NCBI GenBank assembly: GCA_910588905.1
Contig: CAJURZ010000007.1
Location: 1 to 64,000, forward strand
From: an uncultured Eggerthellaceae bacterium
GTDB taxonomy: Bacteria; Actinomycetota; Coriobacteriia; Coriobacteriales; Eggerthellaceae
Reading direction: 5' to 3'
DNA: 64,000 nucleotides
Each line of letters starts with the position of its first letter. Position 1 is the first letter of the stretch. Made by a program: the position numbers and the translations under genes. Below, piece after piece: positions 34,626 to 43,016 of the stretch. Below the pieces are notes generated by a model. The model was not told the origin of the DNA, did not search any database, and saw nothing but the letters and a program-made list of their open reading frames with translations.

Positions 34626-35894
34626 CTAGTCCAATCCGATATAGGCCGGATATGCCGATTCACCGTGCTCTGAGATATCCAATCCGAGCGCTTCGGCCTC
34701 ATCGCTCACTCGCAAGCTCCCCTTGTAGCATGCCTTCAGGACCAGCCCGATGATGACGTCTAGCACCCCTACGAATGCGATGGTGACGACGATGCCCAGG
34801 ATCTGCGCCCCCAACAGCGTCAGGTCCCCGGTATAGATGAGCCCACCGGATCCCGTCCACGAGAGCTCCGGCACGCAGAAGATGCCGGTGAGGATGCCGC
34901 CGAGGATCCCGCCGACGCAATGGCAACCGAAGGCATCCAAGGCGTCGTCATAGCCGAAGAGCCTCTTGGCATGGGAGATGGCCAGATAGCAGACGGGTGA
35001 CGCGAACAGGCCCATGAGAAGGGCTGCCCACGGCTCCACAAAGCCTGCAGCTGGAGTGATTACCACAAGGCCAGCCACGAGCCCCGTACAAGCCCCGATG
35101 AGCGTCGGCTTCTTGACGATGATGCGCTCCACGATCATCCATGAGACGATGCCCGCGCCAGATGCGCACACCGTGTTCACCAAAGCGAGCGCAGCCACCC
35201 CGTCAGGGGCGAAGGCGCTGCCTGCATTGAAGCCGAACCAGCCGAACCACAGAAGCGCTGCTCCTAAGGCGACGAAGGGCACGTTATGCGGACGATAGCT
35301 CATGGCGCCGAAGCCCTTGCGCTTGCCACAGAGGATGCAGAGGATGAGCGCTGTGAGGCCGCTGGATATATGGACGACATCGCCGCCAGCGAAGTCGAGG
35401 GCGCCGATCATACCACCGATGAGCGAAGCTTCCCCACCCCAGACCATGTGCGCCAGGACCGGATACACCAGGATCGTCCAGAGGAACAGGAATGCCACCA
35501 CAGCGCCGAATCTCATCCTCCCGGCAACGCCGCCCGTGATGATCGCCGTGGTGATCATGCAGAAAGCCATCTGGAACACCACATCGATGAGCTGCGGATA
35601 CGTACCCGTGGGTTGTTCATCGGCTTCGATCAGTGCGAACTCCGTGCTCCCCATGAGCATGAGCTGGTCGAACCCACCGAACAACGGATCATCCCCGCTG
35701 CCTCCATAGGCGATGGACCAGCCGATCATCGTCCACGTGATAGCCGCTATCCCGATGGCAGCGAACACCATGATCATCGTATTCCCCACGTTCTTTCGCC
35801 TTGACAGGCCACCGTAGAAGAACGCGAGCCCCGGCGTCATGAGCAGCACGAGCATGACGCACAGCATCATGAATGCTGATATACCCTCCTCCAT
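34626..35894 (-). CDS. amtB: Ammonium transporter (Amt family)
   Basis: 422 residues, about 11 membrane segments. The N-terminus MTPGLAFFYGGLSRRKN, DFAGGDVVHISSGLTALI, FVALGAALLWFGWFGFNAGS and DDALDAFGCHCVGGILGG (twin His region) are Amt signatures. It carries ammonium into the cell and is gated by PII (glnK next door). The ribosome site is GGGGAGGAAGG. The 145-nt upstream gap contains GTTAAC (near 35999) and GTAAC (near 36034) half-sites, too weak to name a regulator. Confidence 0.96.
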   Translation of the reverse strand: MEEGISAFMMLCVMLVLLMTPGLAFFYGGLSRRKNVGNTMIMVFAAIGIAAITWTMIGWSIAYGGSGDDPLFGGFDQLMLMGSTEFALIEADEQPTGTYPQLIDVVFQMAFCMITTAIITGGVAGRMRFGAVVAFLFLWTILVYPVLAHMVWGGEASLIGGMIGALDFAGGDVVHISSGLTALILCILCGKRKGFGAMSYRPHNVPFVALGAALLWFGWFGFNAGSAFAPDGVAALALVNTVCASGAGIVSWMIVERIIVKKPTLIGACTGLVAGLVVITPAAGFVEPWAALLMGLFASPVCYLAISHAKRLFGYDDALDAFGCHCVGGILGGILTGIFCVPELSWTGSGGLIYTGDLTLLGAQILGIVVTIAFVGVLDVIIGLVLKACYKGSLRVSDEAEALGLDISEHGESAYPAYIGLD

Positions 35895-36039
35895 CTCTTT
35901 CCCTTCCTCCCCATAAGACCAGTTCCGCAGATGATGGTCTCAGAACAGCAGCGGGGAAGAGGACGAGCGAGCGCGAATTAATGCACCTGAGCGAAGGTGT
36001 TAACCCCAGTGAAGCCTACCGTTCATGAGCTTGTAACAG

Positions 36040-37917
36040 CTACAGGAGATCGCGCACGGCTGCGCAGATCGAAGGGGCGTCCAGCCCGGCATCCTCAAGG
36101 AGCAGCGAGGTGTCCCCTTGCATGGCGAAGCTATCAGGCAATCCGAGCGTCTTGACCCGTGGCGTGAGCCCTTCAGCTGCCAACAGCTCGAGCACGCCCG
36201 AACCGGCACCGCCGATGACGGAACCCTCTTCAAGGGTGATGACAGCACCGCACGCAGCAGCTTCGCGCACGACCTCAGCATCGATGGGCTTGGCCCAGCG
36301 CATGTCATAGACCGCGCAGGCGATCCCTTCTCGGGCAAGCTCCTCTGCTGCCATGAGAGCTGCCCGCACAGGGCGCCCCCAGGCGAGCAACGCTGCGTCC
36401 GCGCCTTTACGCACCTTGAGCGCACGCCCGACATCCAGCAGCTGCGCCTCTCCCGTCCCGGGCGCATCAGCGCAGCCGCGAGGATAGCGAATGGAAACAG
36501 GACCTTCGAGCCTGAGCGCCGTATGCACAGCACTTCTCAGCTCATCCGCATCCGAGGGAACCAGGACCCGCATGGAGGGGATGAGCCGCATGAAGGCTAT
36601 ATCGAAGGCACCATGATGAGTGGGGCCATCATCGCCCACAAGCCCAGCCCGGTCCAAGGCGAAGATCACATCACGCTTCGCAAGGGCCACGTCTATGACC
36701 ACCTGGTCCAACGCCCGCTGCATGAAGGTGGAATAGATGGCTACCACCGGCTTCAGCCCCGCTGCTGCCAGGCCGGAAGCCATGCCCACCGCTTGCTCCT
36801 CGGCGATGCCCACATCGATGAATCGCTCAGGAAAGCGCTCGTGGAACGGCCGCAGACCCGTTCCTTCCTCCATGGCTGCAGTGATGGCCACGATGCGCTC
36901 ATCGGCCTCTGCCTCCTGGACGAGAGCGCTTCCGAAGACATCCGTGAACTTCGGTCCGGGAGCAGGCTTGGGATACGTCTCTCCGGTTGCAGGATTGTAG
37001 GGGCTGATGCCATGGAAACGGACGGGGTCCGCCTCGGCCGGTCCATAGCCTGCCCCTTTCTTGGTGACTGCGTGGATGAGCACGGGGCAATCCATAGGGA
37101 GCACCAGCTGGAGCATCTCCTGCATCTCAGCGATGCTGTTGCCGTTGATAGGCGGTGTGCAGACGATGCCCAACTGCTCATAGATCATGGAATCCGGAAG
37201 GAACATGTGCTTCGTGGAATCCTTCATGCGCCGCCCGAGCTCCACGAAGGCGTTGCTCACCCGCCCTCCATGCTCCATCCTCTCCTGGATGAAGTCCCGG
37301 GTCTGACGGTAGCCGCGGGTGGAGCGGACATTGCCCAGATGACGCATGAGGGCGCCTACATTCCGGGAGATGGACATCTCGTTGTCATTCAGGATGATGA
37401 CCATGGGCAGCTGCTGGCTGCCGATGTAGTTCAAGGCCTCGAAGGCCATGCCCCCGGCCAGGGCAGCATCGCCGATGATAGCCACTACCCGCTCAGAAGA
37501 ACCCGTGAGCACCTTCGCCTTCGCGAAACCAGATGCCACCGAGAGGGAATCCGAGGCATGGCCGGAGGGATGCGTATCGAAGGGGCTCTCTGAGGGTTTC
37601 GGGAAACCTGAGAGGCCACCGTAGGCACGGAGGCTGTCGAAGGCACCGAGACGTCCTGTCACGAGCTTATGGGCATAGGACTGATGGCCCACATCGAAGA
37701 CGAGCTTGTCTTCCGGGGCATCCAACACGCTATGACAGGCCAAGATGATCTCGACTGCCCCGAGAGAAGAAGCCACATGCCCCCCGGTCTTGGAGGTGGT
37801 GGCTATGATCTGCTGACGGATCTCTCCCGCCAGGATCCCTAACTCCTCAACGCCCAACAGGTGGAGGTCTTGGGGGCTAGAGATGCAATCCAGTATGCGC
37901 TTATCGGCTGGTCTCAT
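36040..37917 (-). CDS. dxs: 1-deoxy-D-xylulose-5-phosphate synthase
   Basis: 625 residues. It has ThDP-binding GDAALAGGMAFEALNYIG...NDNEMSIS, VFDVGHQSYAHKLVTGR, and the second half with DVGIAEEQAVGMASGLA and DGPTHHGAFDIAFMR. It condenses pyruvate and glyceraldehyde 3-phosphate at the head of the MEP pathway; ispH is the last step. The start is set at ATG 37917, preceded by GAGGCAAGAAG and matching the family N-terminus; a TTG at 37944 is also open. It overlaps the end of xseB by 17 nt. Confidence 0.95.
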   Translation of the reverse strand: MRPADKRILDCISSPQDLHLLGVEELGILAGEIRQQIIATTSKTGGHVASSLGAVEIILACHSVLDAPEDKLVFDVGHQSYAHKLVTGRLGAFDSLRAYGGLSGFPKPSESPFDTHPSGHASDSLSVASGFAKAKVLTGSSERVVAIIGDAALAGGMAFEALNYIGSQQLPMVIILNDNEMSISRNVGALMRHLGNVRSTRGYRQTRDFIQERMEHGGRVSNAFVELGRRMKDSTKHMFLPDSMIYEQLGIVCTPPINGNSIAEMQEMLQLVLPMDCPVLIHAVTKKGAGYGPAEADPVRFHGISPYNPATGETYPKPAPGPKFTDVFGSALVQEAEADERIVAITAAMEEGTGLRPFHERFPERFIDVGIAEEQAVGMASGLAAAGLKPVVAIYSTFMQRALDQVVIDVALAKRDVIFALDRAGLVGDDGPTHHGAFDIAFMRLIPSMRVLVPSDADELRSAVHTALRLEGPVSIRYPRGCADAPGTGEAQLLDVGRALKVRKGADAALLAWGRPVRAALMAAEELAREGIACAVYDMRWAKPIDAEVVREAAACGAVITLEEGSVIGGAGSGVLELLAAEGLTPRVKTLGLPDSFAMQGDTSLLLEDAGLDAPSICAAVRDLL

Positions 37918-38164
37918 CTTCTTGCCTCGGCTCACTGGCCTCAACAGGCATGTCTTGAGAGGGCTCCTCTGCCTCTGGTTCGGCAGAGGGCTCTTGGGCG
38001 TCTGGCTGGATATCCTGTTCGCTTACCTCGCAGGCATGGAGTCCTAAGGTGACCGCCTCCTCGAAGAGCGCGAGTGCCTCATCCAAAGAGATGCTCTCAT
38101 CTTCTACCTGAGAGGCTATCTCCTCCAGCCGGGCTTTGGAATCATCGAATGTCATGGTGCTCAT
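37901..38164 (-). CDS. xseB: Exodeoxyribonuclease VII small subunit
   Basis: 87 residues. The first about 55 (FDDSKARLEEIASQVEDES... LDEALALFEEAVTLG) are the XseB helical hairpin. The rest is a Glu/Pro/Ser-rich tail (QEPSAEPEAEEPSQ) not usual in the family. The ATG overlaps the nusB stop (ATGA). The large subunit xseA, normally adjacent, is not between nusB and dxs, nor is the usual ispA. The real protein must pair with an XseA encoded elsewhere. Confidence 0.88.
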   Translation of the reverse strand: MSTMTFDDSKARLEEIASQVEDESISLDEALALFEEAVTLGLHACEVSEQDIQPDAQEPSAEPEAEEPSQDMPVEASEPRQEDETSR

Positions 38165-38619
38165 TGGCCATCCCCCTCTTGGCAGACCACCTCATCGGGC
38201 ACCTCCGCCTCCATCTGACGAGCCACGCTGCCCAGCATCCCGTTGACGAACTTAGGGGAGTCATCCTCACAGCCGAAGCACTTCGCCAGCTCGACCGCTT
38301 CGTTGATGGAAACGGAGATAGGCACTTCATCCACGTGGAGCATCTCGAACAAGGCGATGCGGATGATGGTCACATCCATCAGCGGCATGCGCTCTAAGGT
38401 CCAGTTCTTCGCCAGGCGAGAGATGATGGCGTCTATCTCAGCGCCGCGTTCCTCTATCCCTGAGATCAACCGAAGAGAATAGTCTGTCAGTGGATGCTCC
38501 AGGCAATCCACCAGACCGTCCTTCAATAGATCGGCAGCGCTCATCTCCCGGATGGCAGCCGAATAGAGGACCTGAGCAGCGGCCCGGCGAGCCGCTGTCC
38601 TCTCATGCTTGCGCGCCAC
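38161..38619 (-). CDS. nusB: Transcription antitermination factor NusB
   Basis: 152 residues from a GTG start. RRAAAQVLYSAAIREMSA, LERMPLMDVTIIRIALFEML and ISINEAVELAKCFG-type segments (here VSINEAVELAKCFGCEDD) followed by KFVNGMLGSVA are NusB signatures. It binds boxA RNA with NusE/S10 in rRNA antitermination. It sits 6 nt after the asp23 gene and overlaps xseB, the usual Gram-positive order. Confidence 0.95.
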   Translation of the reverse strand: MARKHERTAARRAAAQVLYSAAIREMSAADLLKDGLVDCLEHPLTDYSLRLISGIEERGAEIDAIISRLAKNWTLERMPLMDVTIIRIALFEMLHVDEVPISVSINEAVELAKCFGCEDDSPKFVNGMLGSVARQMEAEVPDEVVCQEGDGQ

Positions 38620-38625
38620 GGAAGG

Positions 38626-38982
38626 CTACCCTTGTGCCGGGAACTGGATGCTGTCGATATAGATATCCACCCGGCTCACAGGGATGCCCACTTGCACCAT
38701 GAGAGCATTCGCGATAGCCTCCCGGAGCTTCTCGGCCAGGTCTGGCAGCACGAATCCGTAGTAGACGCTGATATGGAGCGCTACCTCCAGGTTGCCCTCC
38801 TCATCCCGGGATGTCTCTATCCCTGAGGTAGAAGGGCCCGCCGCGAACATGGCCCGGATACCATTGGTGACCGGAGAGCCGATGCTGGCCACACCGTCGG
38901 TCTCAGAGACGGTGATGGAGATGATGGTGTCGATGACACCAGGGCCGAGCATCATGTTCTTCGACGAAGTAGCTTCCGTCAT
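38626..38982 (-). CDS. Asp23/Gls24 family envelope stress protein
   Basis: 118 residues. GPGVIDTIISITVSETDGV near residue 15 and the amphipathic-helix/beta segments (VALHISVYYGFVLPDLAEKLREA; IPVSRVDIYIDSI) define the Asp23 fold. Members are small membrane-associated or cytosolic proteins connected with cell-envelope homeostasis. It lies between accC (4-nt overlap) and nusB, as in many Firmicutes and Actinobacteria. Confidence 0.93.
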   Translation of the reverse strand: MTEATSSKNMMLGPGVIDTIISITVSETDGVASIGSPVTNGIRAMFAAGPSTSGIETSRDEEGNLEVALHISVYYGFVLPDLAEKLREAIANALMVQVGIPVSRVDIYIDSIQFPAQG

Positions 38983-40334
38983 AGCAAGTCTCCCATCTGG
39001 GTTTCGATGAAATCAGTGGTGGCATCCCCCGCCACGAAGACGGCATCATCCAGCACGCGCTTATGGAACGGGATGGTGGTGGCCACTCCCTCGATCTGGA
39101 ATTCATCCAAGGCCCGCTTGGCCCGGGCGATGGCTTCCGCCCTGTCTTGGCCATGGACGATCACCTTGGCCAAGAGCGAATCGTAGTAGGGGGATATCTT
39201 GGACCCCTCTTCCACGAACGTCTCCACCCGCACTCCAGGGCCTGCCGGAAGGCGGAACCGGGTGACCGTACCCGGCGAAGGCCGGAAGGAGTGGTCAGGG
39301 TCCTCAGCGTTGATGCGCATCTCTATGGCGTGACCCTCGGGAGTGAACGGAGCGCGCTCGGCGCAGCTGATGGGCTCACCCGCTGCGATGCGGATCTGCT
39401 CCTTGATGATATCCGTATTCGTGATCATCTCGGTGACAGGATGCTCCACCTGAACGCGCGTATTCATCTCCATGAAATAGAAGTCGCCGCGCTCATCCAG
39501 GAGGAATTCGATGGTGCCCGCATTGCGGTAGTCCACCGCCCGCACAGCGCGGATGGCGGCCACCCCCATCTGACGCCGGGTGTCCTCATCCAAAGCAGGA
39601 GAGGGCGCCTCTTCGATGAGCTTCTGATGCCTGCGCTGGATGGAGCAGTCCCGCTCGCAGAGCGCGATGCGGTTCTCGAAATCATCTGCCAGCACCTGGA
39701 TCTCAACGTGACGAGGCCTGAGCACCAGCTTCTCCAGATAGACGCCGTCGTCACCGAAGGCGGCAGCGGCTTCGGTGCGCGCAGCCTTGTACTGACTCTC
39801 CAGCTCTTCGGGCGTATGGGCTTCCCGCATGCCCTTACCGCCGCCACCGGCCGTAGCCTTGATGAGCACGGGATACCCCACAGCCTCAGCGAAGGCACGC
39901 GCCTCTTCCACGGTGTCACACAGACCATCGGAGCCGGGCACGGTGGGAACACCGCAGGCGGTCATGGTCTTGCGGGCCGTGGCCTTGTCCCCCATCTTCT
40001 CGATGCACTCAGCCGAAGGGCCGATGAAGACGATGTCATTCTCTTCGCAAAGACGGGCGAACTCAGCGTTCTCAGCCAGGAAGCCATACCCGGGATGGAT
40101 GGCCTCGGCCCCGGTGGCCTTGGCTGCCTCGATGATGTTGCCCATCTGAAGGTAGCTCTGGGTAGAAGGCGCTGGACCGATGCAGACCGCCTCATCTGCA
40201 TAGCGGACGGGCAGGGTGTCGGCGTCTTCGGTGGAATAGACCGCGACCGTCTTCACACCCAGCTCCCGAGCGGCGCGCATGACGCGCAGCGCTACCTCGC
40301 CCCGATTCGCAACGAGTATCTTCTGGAACATCAT
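38979..40334 (-). CDS. accC: Biotin carboxylase subunit (acetyl-CoA and/or pyruvate carboxylase)
   Basis: 451 residues, family length. ILVANRGEVALRVMRAARE, the ATP-grasp glycine loop KATAGGGGKGMRE, MEMNTRVQVEHPVTEM and INAEDPDHSFRPSPG are all canonical. It carboxylates biotin on a carrier using ATP and bicarbonate. The gene overlaps by 4 nt the preceding carboxyltransferase-BCCP fusion, which supplies the carrier. It could serve both a two-subunit pyruvate carboxylase and acetyl-CoA carboxylase (inference). Confidence 0.95.
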   Translation of the reverse strand: MMFQKILVANRGEVALRVMRAARELGVKTVAVYSTEDADTLPVRYADEAVCIGPAPSTQSYLQMGNIIEAAKATGAEAIHPGYGFLAENAEFARLCEENDIVFIGPSAECIEKMGDKATARKTMTACGVPTVPGSDGLCDTVEEARAFAEAVGYPVLIKATAGGGGKGMREAHTPEELESQYKAARTEAAAAFGDDGVYLEKLVLRPRHVEIQVLADDFENRIALCERDCSIQRRHQKLIEEAPSPALDEDTRRQMGVAAIRAVRAVDYRNAGTIEFLLDERGDFYFMEMNTRVQVEHPVTEMITNTDIIKEQIRIAAGEPISCAERAPFTPEGHAIEMRINAEDPDHSFRPSPGTVTRFRLPAGPGVRVETFVEEGSKISPYYDSLLAKVIVHGQDRAEAIARAKRALDEFQIEGVATTIPFHKRVLDDAVFVAGDATTDFIETQMGDLL

Positions 40335-42217
40335 GCCTGCTCCGGGGGAATGGTCTTAGCCTGATCATGGGGCTCGATGTAGAAGAGCACCGTGCCGAAC
40401 TCCACGGGCGTGGCATCCTCAAGGCACACCTCGCGCACGGTACCCATCTCTTCGGCGGTGATCTCGTTCATGAGCTTCATGGCCTCTACGATGCAGAGGG
40501 TCTCGCCAGCAGCCACTTCGTCCCCTACCTTGACGAAGGGGGGCTCTCCGGGAGCCGGGGCCTCATAGTAGGTACCCACCATAGGTGCCGTGACCTTGTA
40601 CCAGGTGGAAGGATGCTCTGCCTCTTCGGCGGGAGCAGCCGGAGCCGCCTGAGCTGCGGGAGCCGCTGCCGCAGGAGCAGCCGGCACTGCGGCCGCCTGG
40701 ACCGGAACACCCTCGCCGGGCATGCGGATGGCTACGCGTACGCCCTCTTCCTCTACGACGATCTCTCCCACGCCGCTCTCTTGGGCCAGCTCTGCCAGCT
40801 GCCTGATCTGGTTGATGTCCACGTAATCGTCCTCCTTGGTATCCGAAGACTCCTGTTCCAACATGAAATCGACACGTTCGGATGTGCGATGCTTGCTCAG
40901 ATAGGTGCGCGCCTCATTGGGGAAGAGCGCGTACATGAGCACGTCCTCTTCGCTATGGGCGAGATCGCCTATCTCTTCGGCCACCTGCTCATAGGTAGTG
41001 GTAGCCAGCGTGCCCGGAGCCACGTCCGGGTCGAGGATCTCTTGACCATCAGTCACCTTCGCCACGATGGCGGGATCCATGCGACCGGGAGCCTTCCCAT
41101 AGAAGCCGCAGATGTAATCCTTCATCTCCTTGCTGATGACGCTCCAACGCTTGCCCGTGAGCACGTTGAAGACCGCCTGAGTGCCCACGATCTGGGACAA
41201 GGGCGTGACCAGCGGCGGATAGCCCACCTCTGCCCGCACCTTCGGGATCTCCGCCATCACCTCAGGGAGGCGATCCCGGGCCTTCTGGACTTCCAGCTGG
41301 CTCATGAGGTTGCTCATCATGCCGCCGGGTACCTGATGGGAGAAGACCTTCATGTGGGTGAGCGAGGAGACGCCGCGCTTGTAATGGCCGCGCTTGCGCA
41401 TCTCCTCCCAGTATTCGGATATCTCGAAGAGCAGGTCAAGATCGAGACCGGTGTCATAGCGGCTCTCCTGGAAGGCGGCCACGATCATCTCCACCGCCGG
41501 GTGGGAGTTGCCGAAGGCCAGCGGCGCATGGGCCGTATCCGCGATGGCCGCCCCGGCTTCTGCCGCCTTGATGATGTTGGCCGGAGCCATGCCGCCTACG
41601 TAATGGCAATGGATGTGCACTGGCAGGCCCACTTCAGCGTTGAAGGCCTTCACCATGCGCTCCGTGCGGTAGGGGGTGAGCATGCCCGCCATGTCCTTGA
41701 TGGCGATGCTGTCCGCCCCCAGATCCTTCAGGGCCTGGCCGTATTCCAGGAAGCTGTCCAGGGTGTGGACAGGAGATATGGTGTAGGAGATGGCTCCTTC
41801 GAAGTGAGCACCGCATTCCCTGATGGCCTCGGCATTGTCGACCACGTTGCGGATGTCATTCAGAGCATCGAACACACGGAAGACCTCGATGCCATTGCGA
41901 TGAGCCGCCTGGATGAAGTGGAACACGATATCCCGGGAGTAATGCTTGTACCCCACCAGATTCTGCCCACGAGAGAGCATGGACAGCGGTGTGTTCGGCG
42001 TATTGGCCTTGATGGAGCGCAGCCGCTCCCAGGGATTCTCATCCAGGAAGCGCAAGCAGGAATCGAACGTGGCGCCGCCCCAGGCTTCGATGGCCCAGTA
42101 ACCCACCTTATCCATCTTGGGGAGGATGGGGAGCATCTCGCCTATCTGCATGCGCGTGGCCCAAAGGCTCTGCTGGCCGTCACGGATGGTGGTATCCATT
42201 ATCTGAAGTCTGGCCAC
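40331..42217 (-). CDS. Carboxyltransferase-BCCP fusion (pyruvate carboxylase subunit B / oxaloacetate decarboxylase alpha type)
   Basis: 628 residues from a GTG preceded by AAGGAGGTG. Residues about 1-460 are the pyruvate/oxaloacetate carboxyltransferase: IMDTTIRDGQQSLWATRM, EAWGGATFDSCLRFL, FRVFDALND, AIKDMAGML (carbamylated-Lys region) and HIHCHYVGG (metal-binding His pair). An Ala/Pro linker (about 505-540) leads to a biotinyl domain with EAMKLMNEI (biotin on Lys581) and PMVGTYYEAPAPGEPPFVKV. That domain matches the acetyl-CoA carboxylase AccB type rather than the EAMKM type of pyruvate carboxylase. No oxaloacetate decarboxylase beta/gamma genes are near. It probably forms oxaloacetate from pyruvate with the adjacent AccC. 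Confidence 0.9.
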   Translation of the reverse strand: MARLQIMDTTIRDGQQSLWATRMQIGEMLPILPKMDKVGYWAIEAWGGATFDSCLRFLDENPWERLRSIKANTPNTPLSMLSRGQNLVGYKHYSRDIVFHFIQAAHRNGIEVFRVFDALNDIRNVVDNAEAIRECGAHFEGAISYTISPVHTLDSFLEYGQALKDLGADSIAIKDMAGMLTPYRTERMVKAFNAEVGLPVHIHCHYVGGMAPANIIKAAEAGAAIADTAHAPLAFGNSHPAVEMIVAAFQESRYDTGLDLDLLFEISEYWEEMRKRGHYKRGVSSLTHMKVFSHQVPGGMMSNLMSQLEVQKARDRLPEVMAEIPKVRAEVGYPPLVTPLSQIVGTQAVFNVLTGKRWSVISKEMKDYICGFYGKAPGRMDPAIVAKVTDGQEILDPDVAPGTLATTTYEQVAEEIGDLAHSEEDVLMYALFPNEARTYLSKHRTSERVDFMLEQESSDTKEDDYVDINQIRQLAELAQESGVGEIVVEEEGVRVAIRMPGEGVPVQAAAVPAAPAAAAPAAQAAPAAPAEEAEHPSTWYKVTAPMVGTYYEAPAPGEPPFVKVGDEVAAGETLCIVEAMKLMNEITAEEMGTVREVCLEDATPVEFGTVLFYIEPHDQAKTIPPEQA

Positions 42218-42281
42218 AGGCGCACCTCCTTCATTCGCGTATCAAAGAACCCTTCTGTTTCGAACGTCCCATTATAGAGGA

Positions 42282-42311
42282 AAGGACACCGGTCCGAGAG
42301 CCAGTGTCCTT
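42282..42311 (-). terminator. Intrinsic terminator after efp
   Basis: Eleven-pair stem AAGGACACtGG / CCgGTGTCCTT (one T-G wobble) with an 8-nt loop, followed on the minus strand by TCCTCT. It begins 24 nt after the efp stop. The pyrimidine tail is short, so termination may be partial; a TATAAT element (42271-42276) right after it could start the carboxylase operon. Confidence 0.65.
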
Positions 42312-42334
42312 GAACGGCTTGATGTCAGATCAGG

Positions 42335-42898
42335 TTAGACGCGCTTGATGAACCGCCCGTCGCGGGTATCCATCTGGAGCACATCCCCTATCTCGATGAA
42401 CGTGGGCACCTGCACCTCTATGCCCGTCTCCAGGGTAGCGGGCTTGGTGGTGGAGGTAGCGGTGTCTCCCTTGAAGCCTGGCTCGGTGTGGGTGACCTCC
42501 AGTTCGACGAACATGGGCGGCTCGATGGAGATGAGCTCATCCCCTGCGTAGAGCAGGGAAGCCTCGTCGTTCTCCTTCAGCCACTTCGCAGCCTCACCCA
42601 CTGTAGCGGCCGGGATGGACATCTGCTCGTAGGTGTCATTGTCCATGAAATAGAAGTCAGAGCCATCGTTGTAGAGGTACTGCATCTTCTTCGTCTCCAG
42701 GCGGACGGAGTCGAACTTGGTACCGGAATTGAACGTGTAATCCACCACGCGACCGGTCTTGATGTCCTTGAGCTTCGTGCGAACGAAGGCGCCACCCTTG
42801 CCGGGCTTCACATGCTGGAACTCAACGATGGTGCACATCTTGCCATTATTGACGATGCACATGCCGTTCCTGAAATCTGCTGTAGATACGCTTGCCAC
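42335..42898 (-). CDS. efp: Translation elongation factor P
   Basis: 187 residues, family length, if started at GTG 42898. That start is preceded by AAGGAATAAGCAA, whereas the ATG seven codons upstream lacks a ribosome site. HVKPGKGGAFVRTKLKD places Lys34 at the tip of the arm that is modified in many EF-P proteins. C-terminal IEVQVPTFIEIGDVLQMDT is the signature. It relieves ribosome stalling at polyproline. It lies upstream of the CT-BCCP/accC operon, where efp-accB-accC is common, but a terminator intervenes. Confidence 0.95.
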   Translation of the reverse strand: MASVSTADFRNGMCIVNNGKMCTIVEFQHVKPGKGGAFVRTKLKDIKTGRVVDYTFNSGTKFDSVRLETKKMQYLYNDGSDFYFMDNDTYEQMSIPAATVGEAAKWLKENDEASLLYAGDELISIEPPMFVELEVTHTEPGFKGDTATSTTKPATLETGIEVQVPTFIEIGDVLQMDTRDGRFIKRV

Positions 42899-42936
42899 TT
42901 GCTTATTCCTTTCGACCATGCTTGGATGTGGTTCTC

Positions 42937-42942
42937 ATTATA
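42937..42942 (-). promoter_or_regulatory. -10 box of probable efp promoter
   Basis: A perfect TATAAT 38 nt before the GTG of efp on the minus strand; the -35 region (CTACCT) is poor. A TGAGGT-CGCGC-ACCTCA inverted repeat just upstream (about 42974-42990) could be an operator or the end of the rnr transcript. Confidence 0.4.
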
Positions 42943-43016
42943 GGCCCATCTTGCCCCGTAGGTAGCGAGGGTTTGAGGTCGCGCACCTCAGCTGCGGCAT
43001 CAGACGGCCACGAAGC

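Noticed and set aside
35895..36039. GlnR- or AmtR-type operator before amtB
   Set aside because: Only two isolated GTTAAC/GTAAC half-sites with unsuitable spacing; not enough to assign a regulator.
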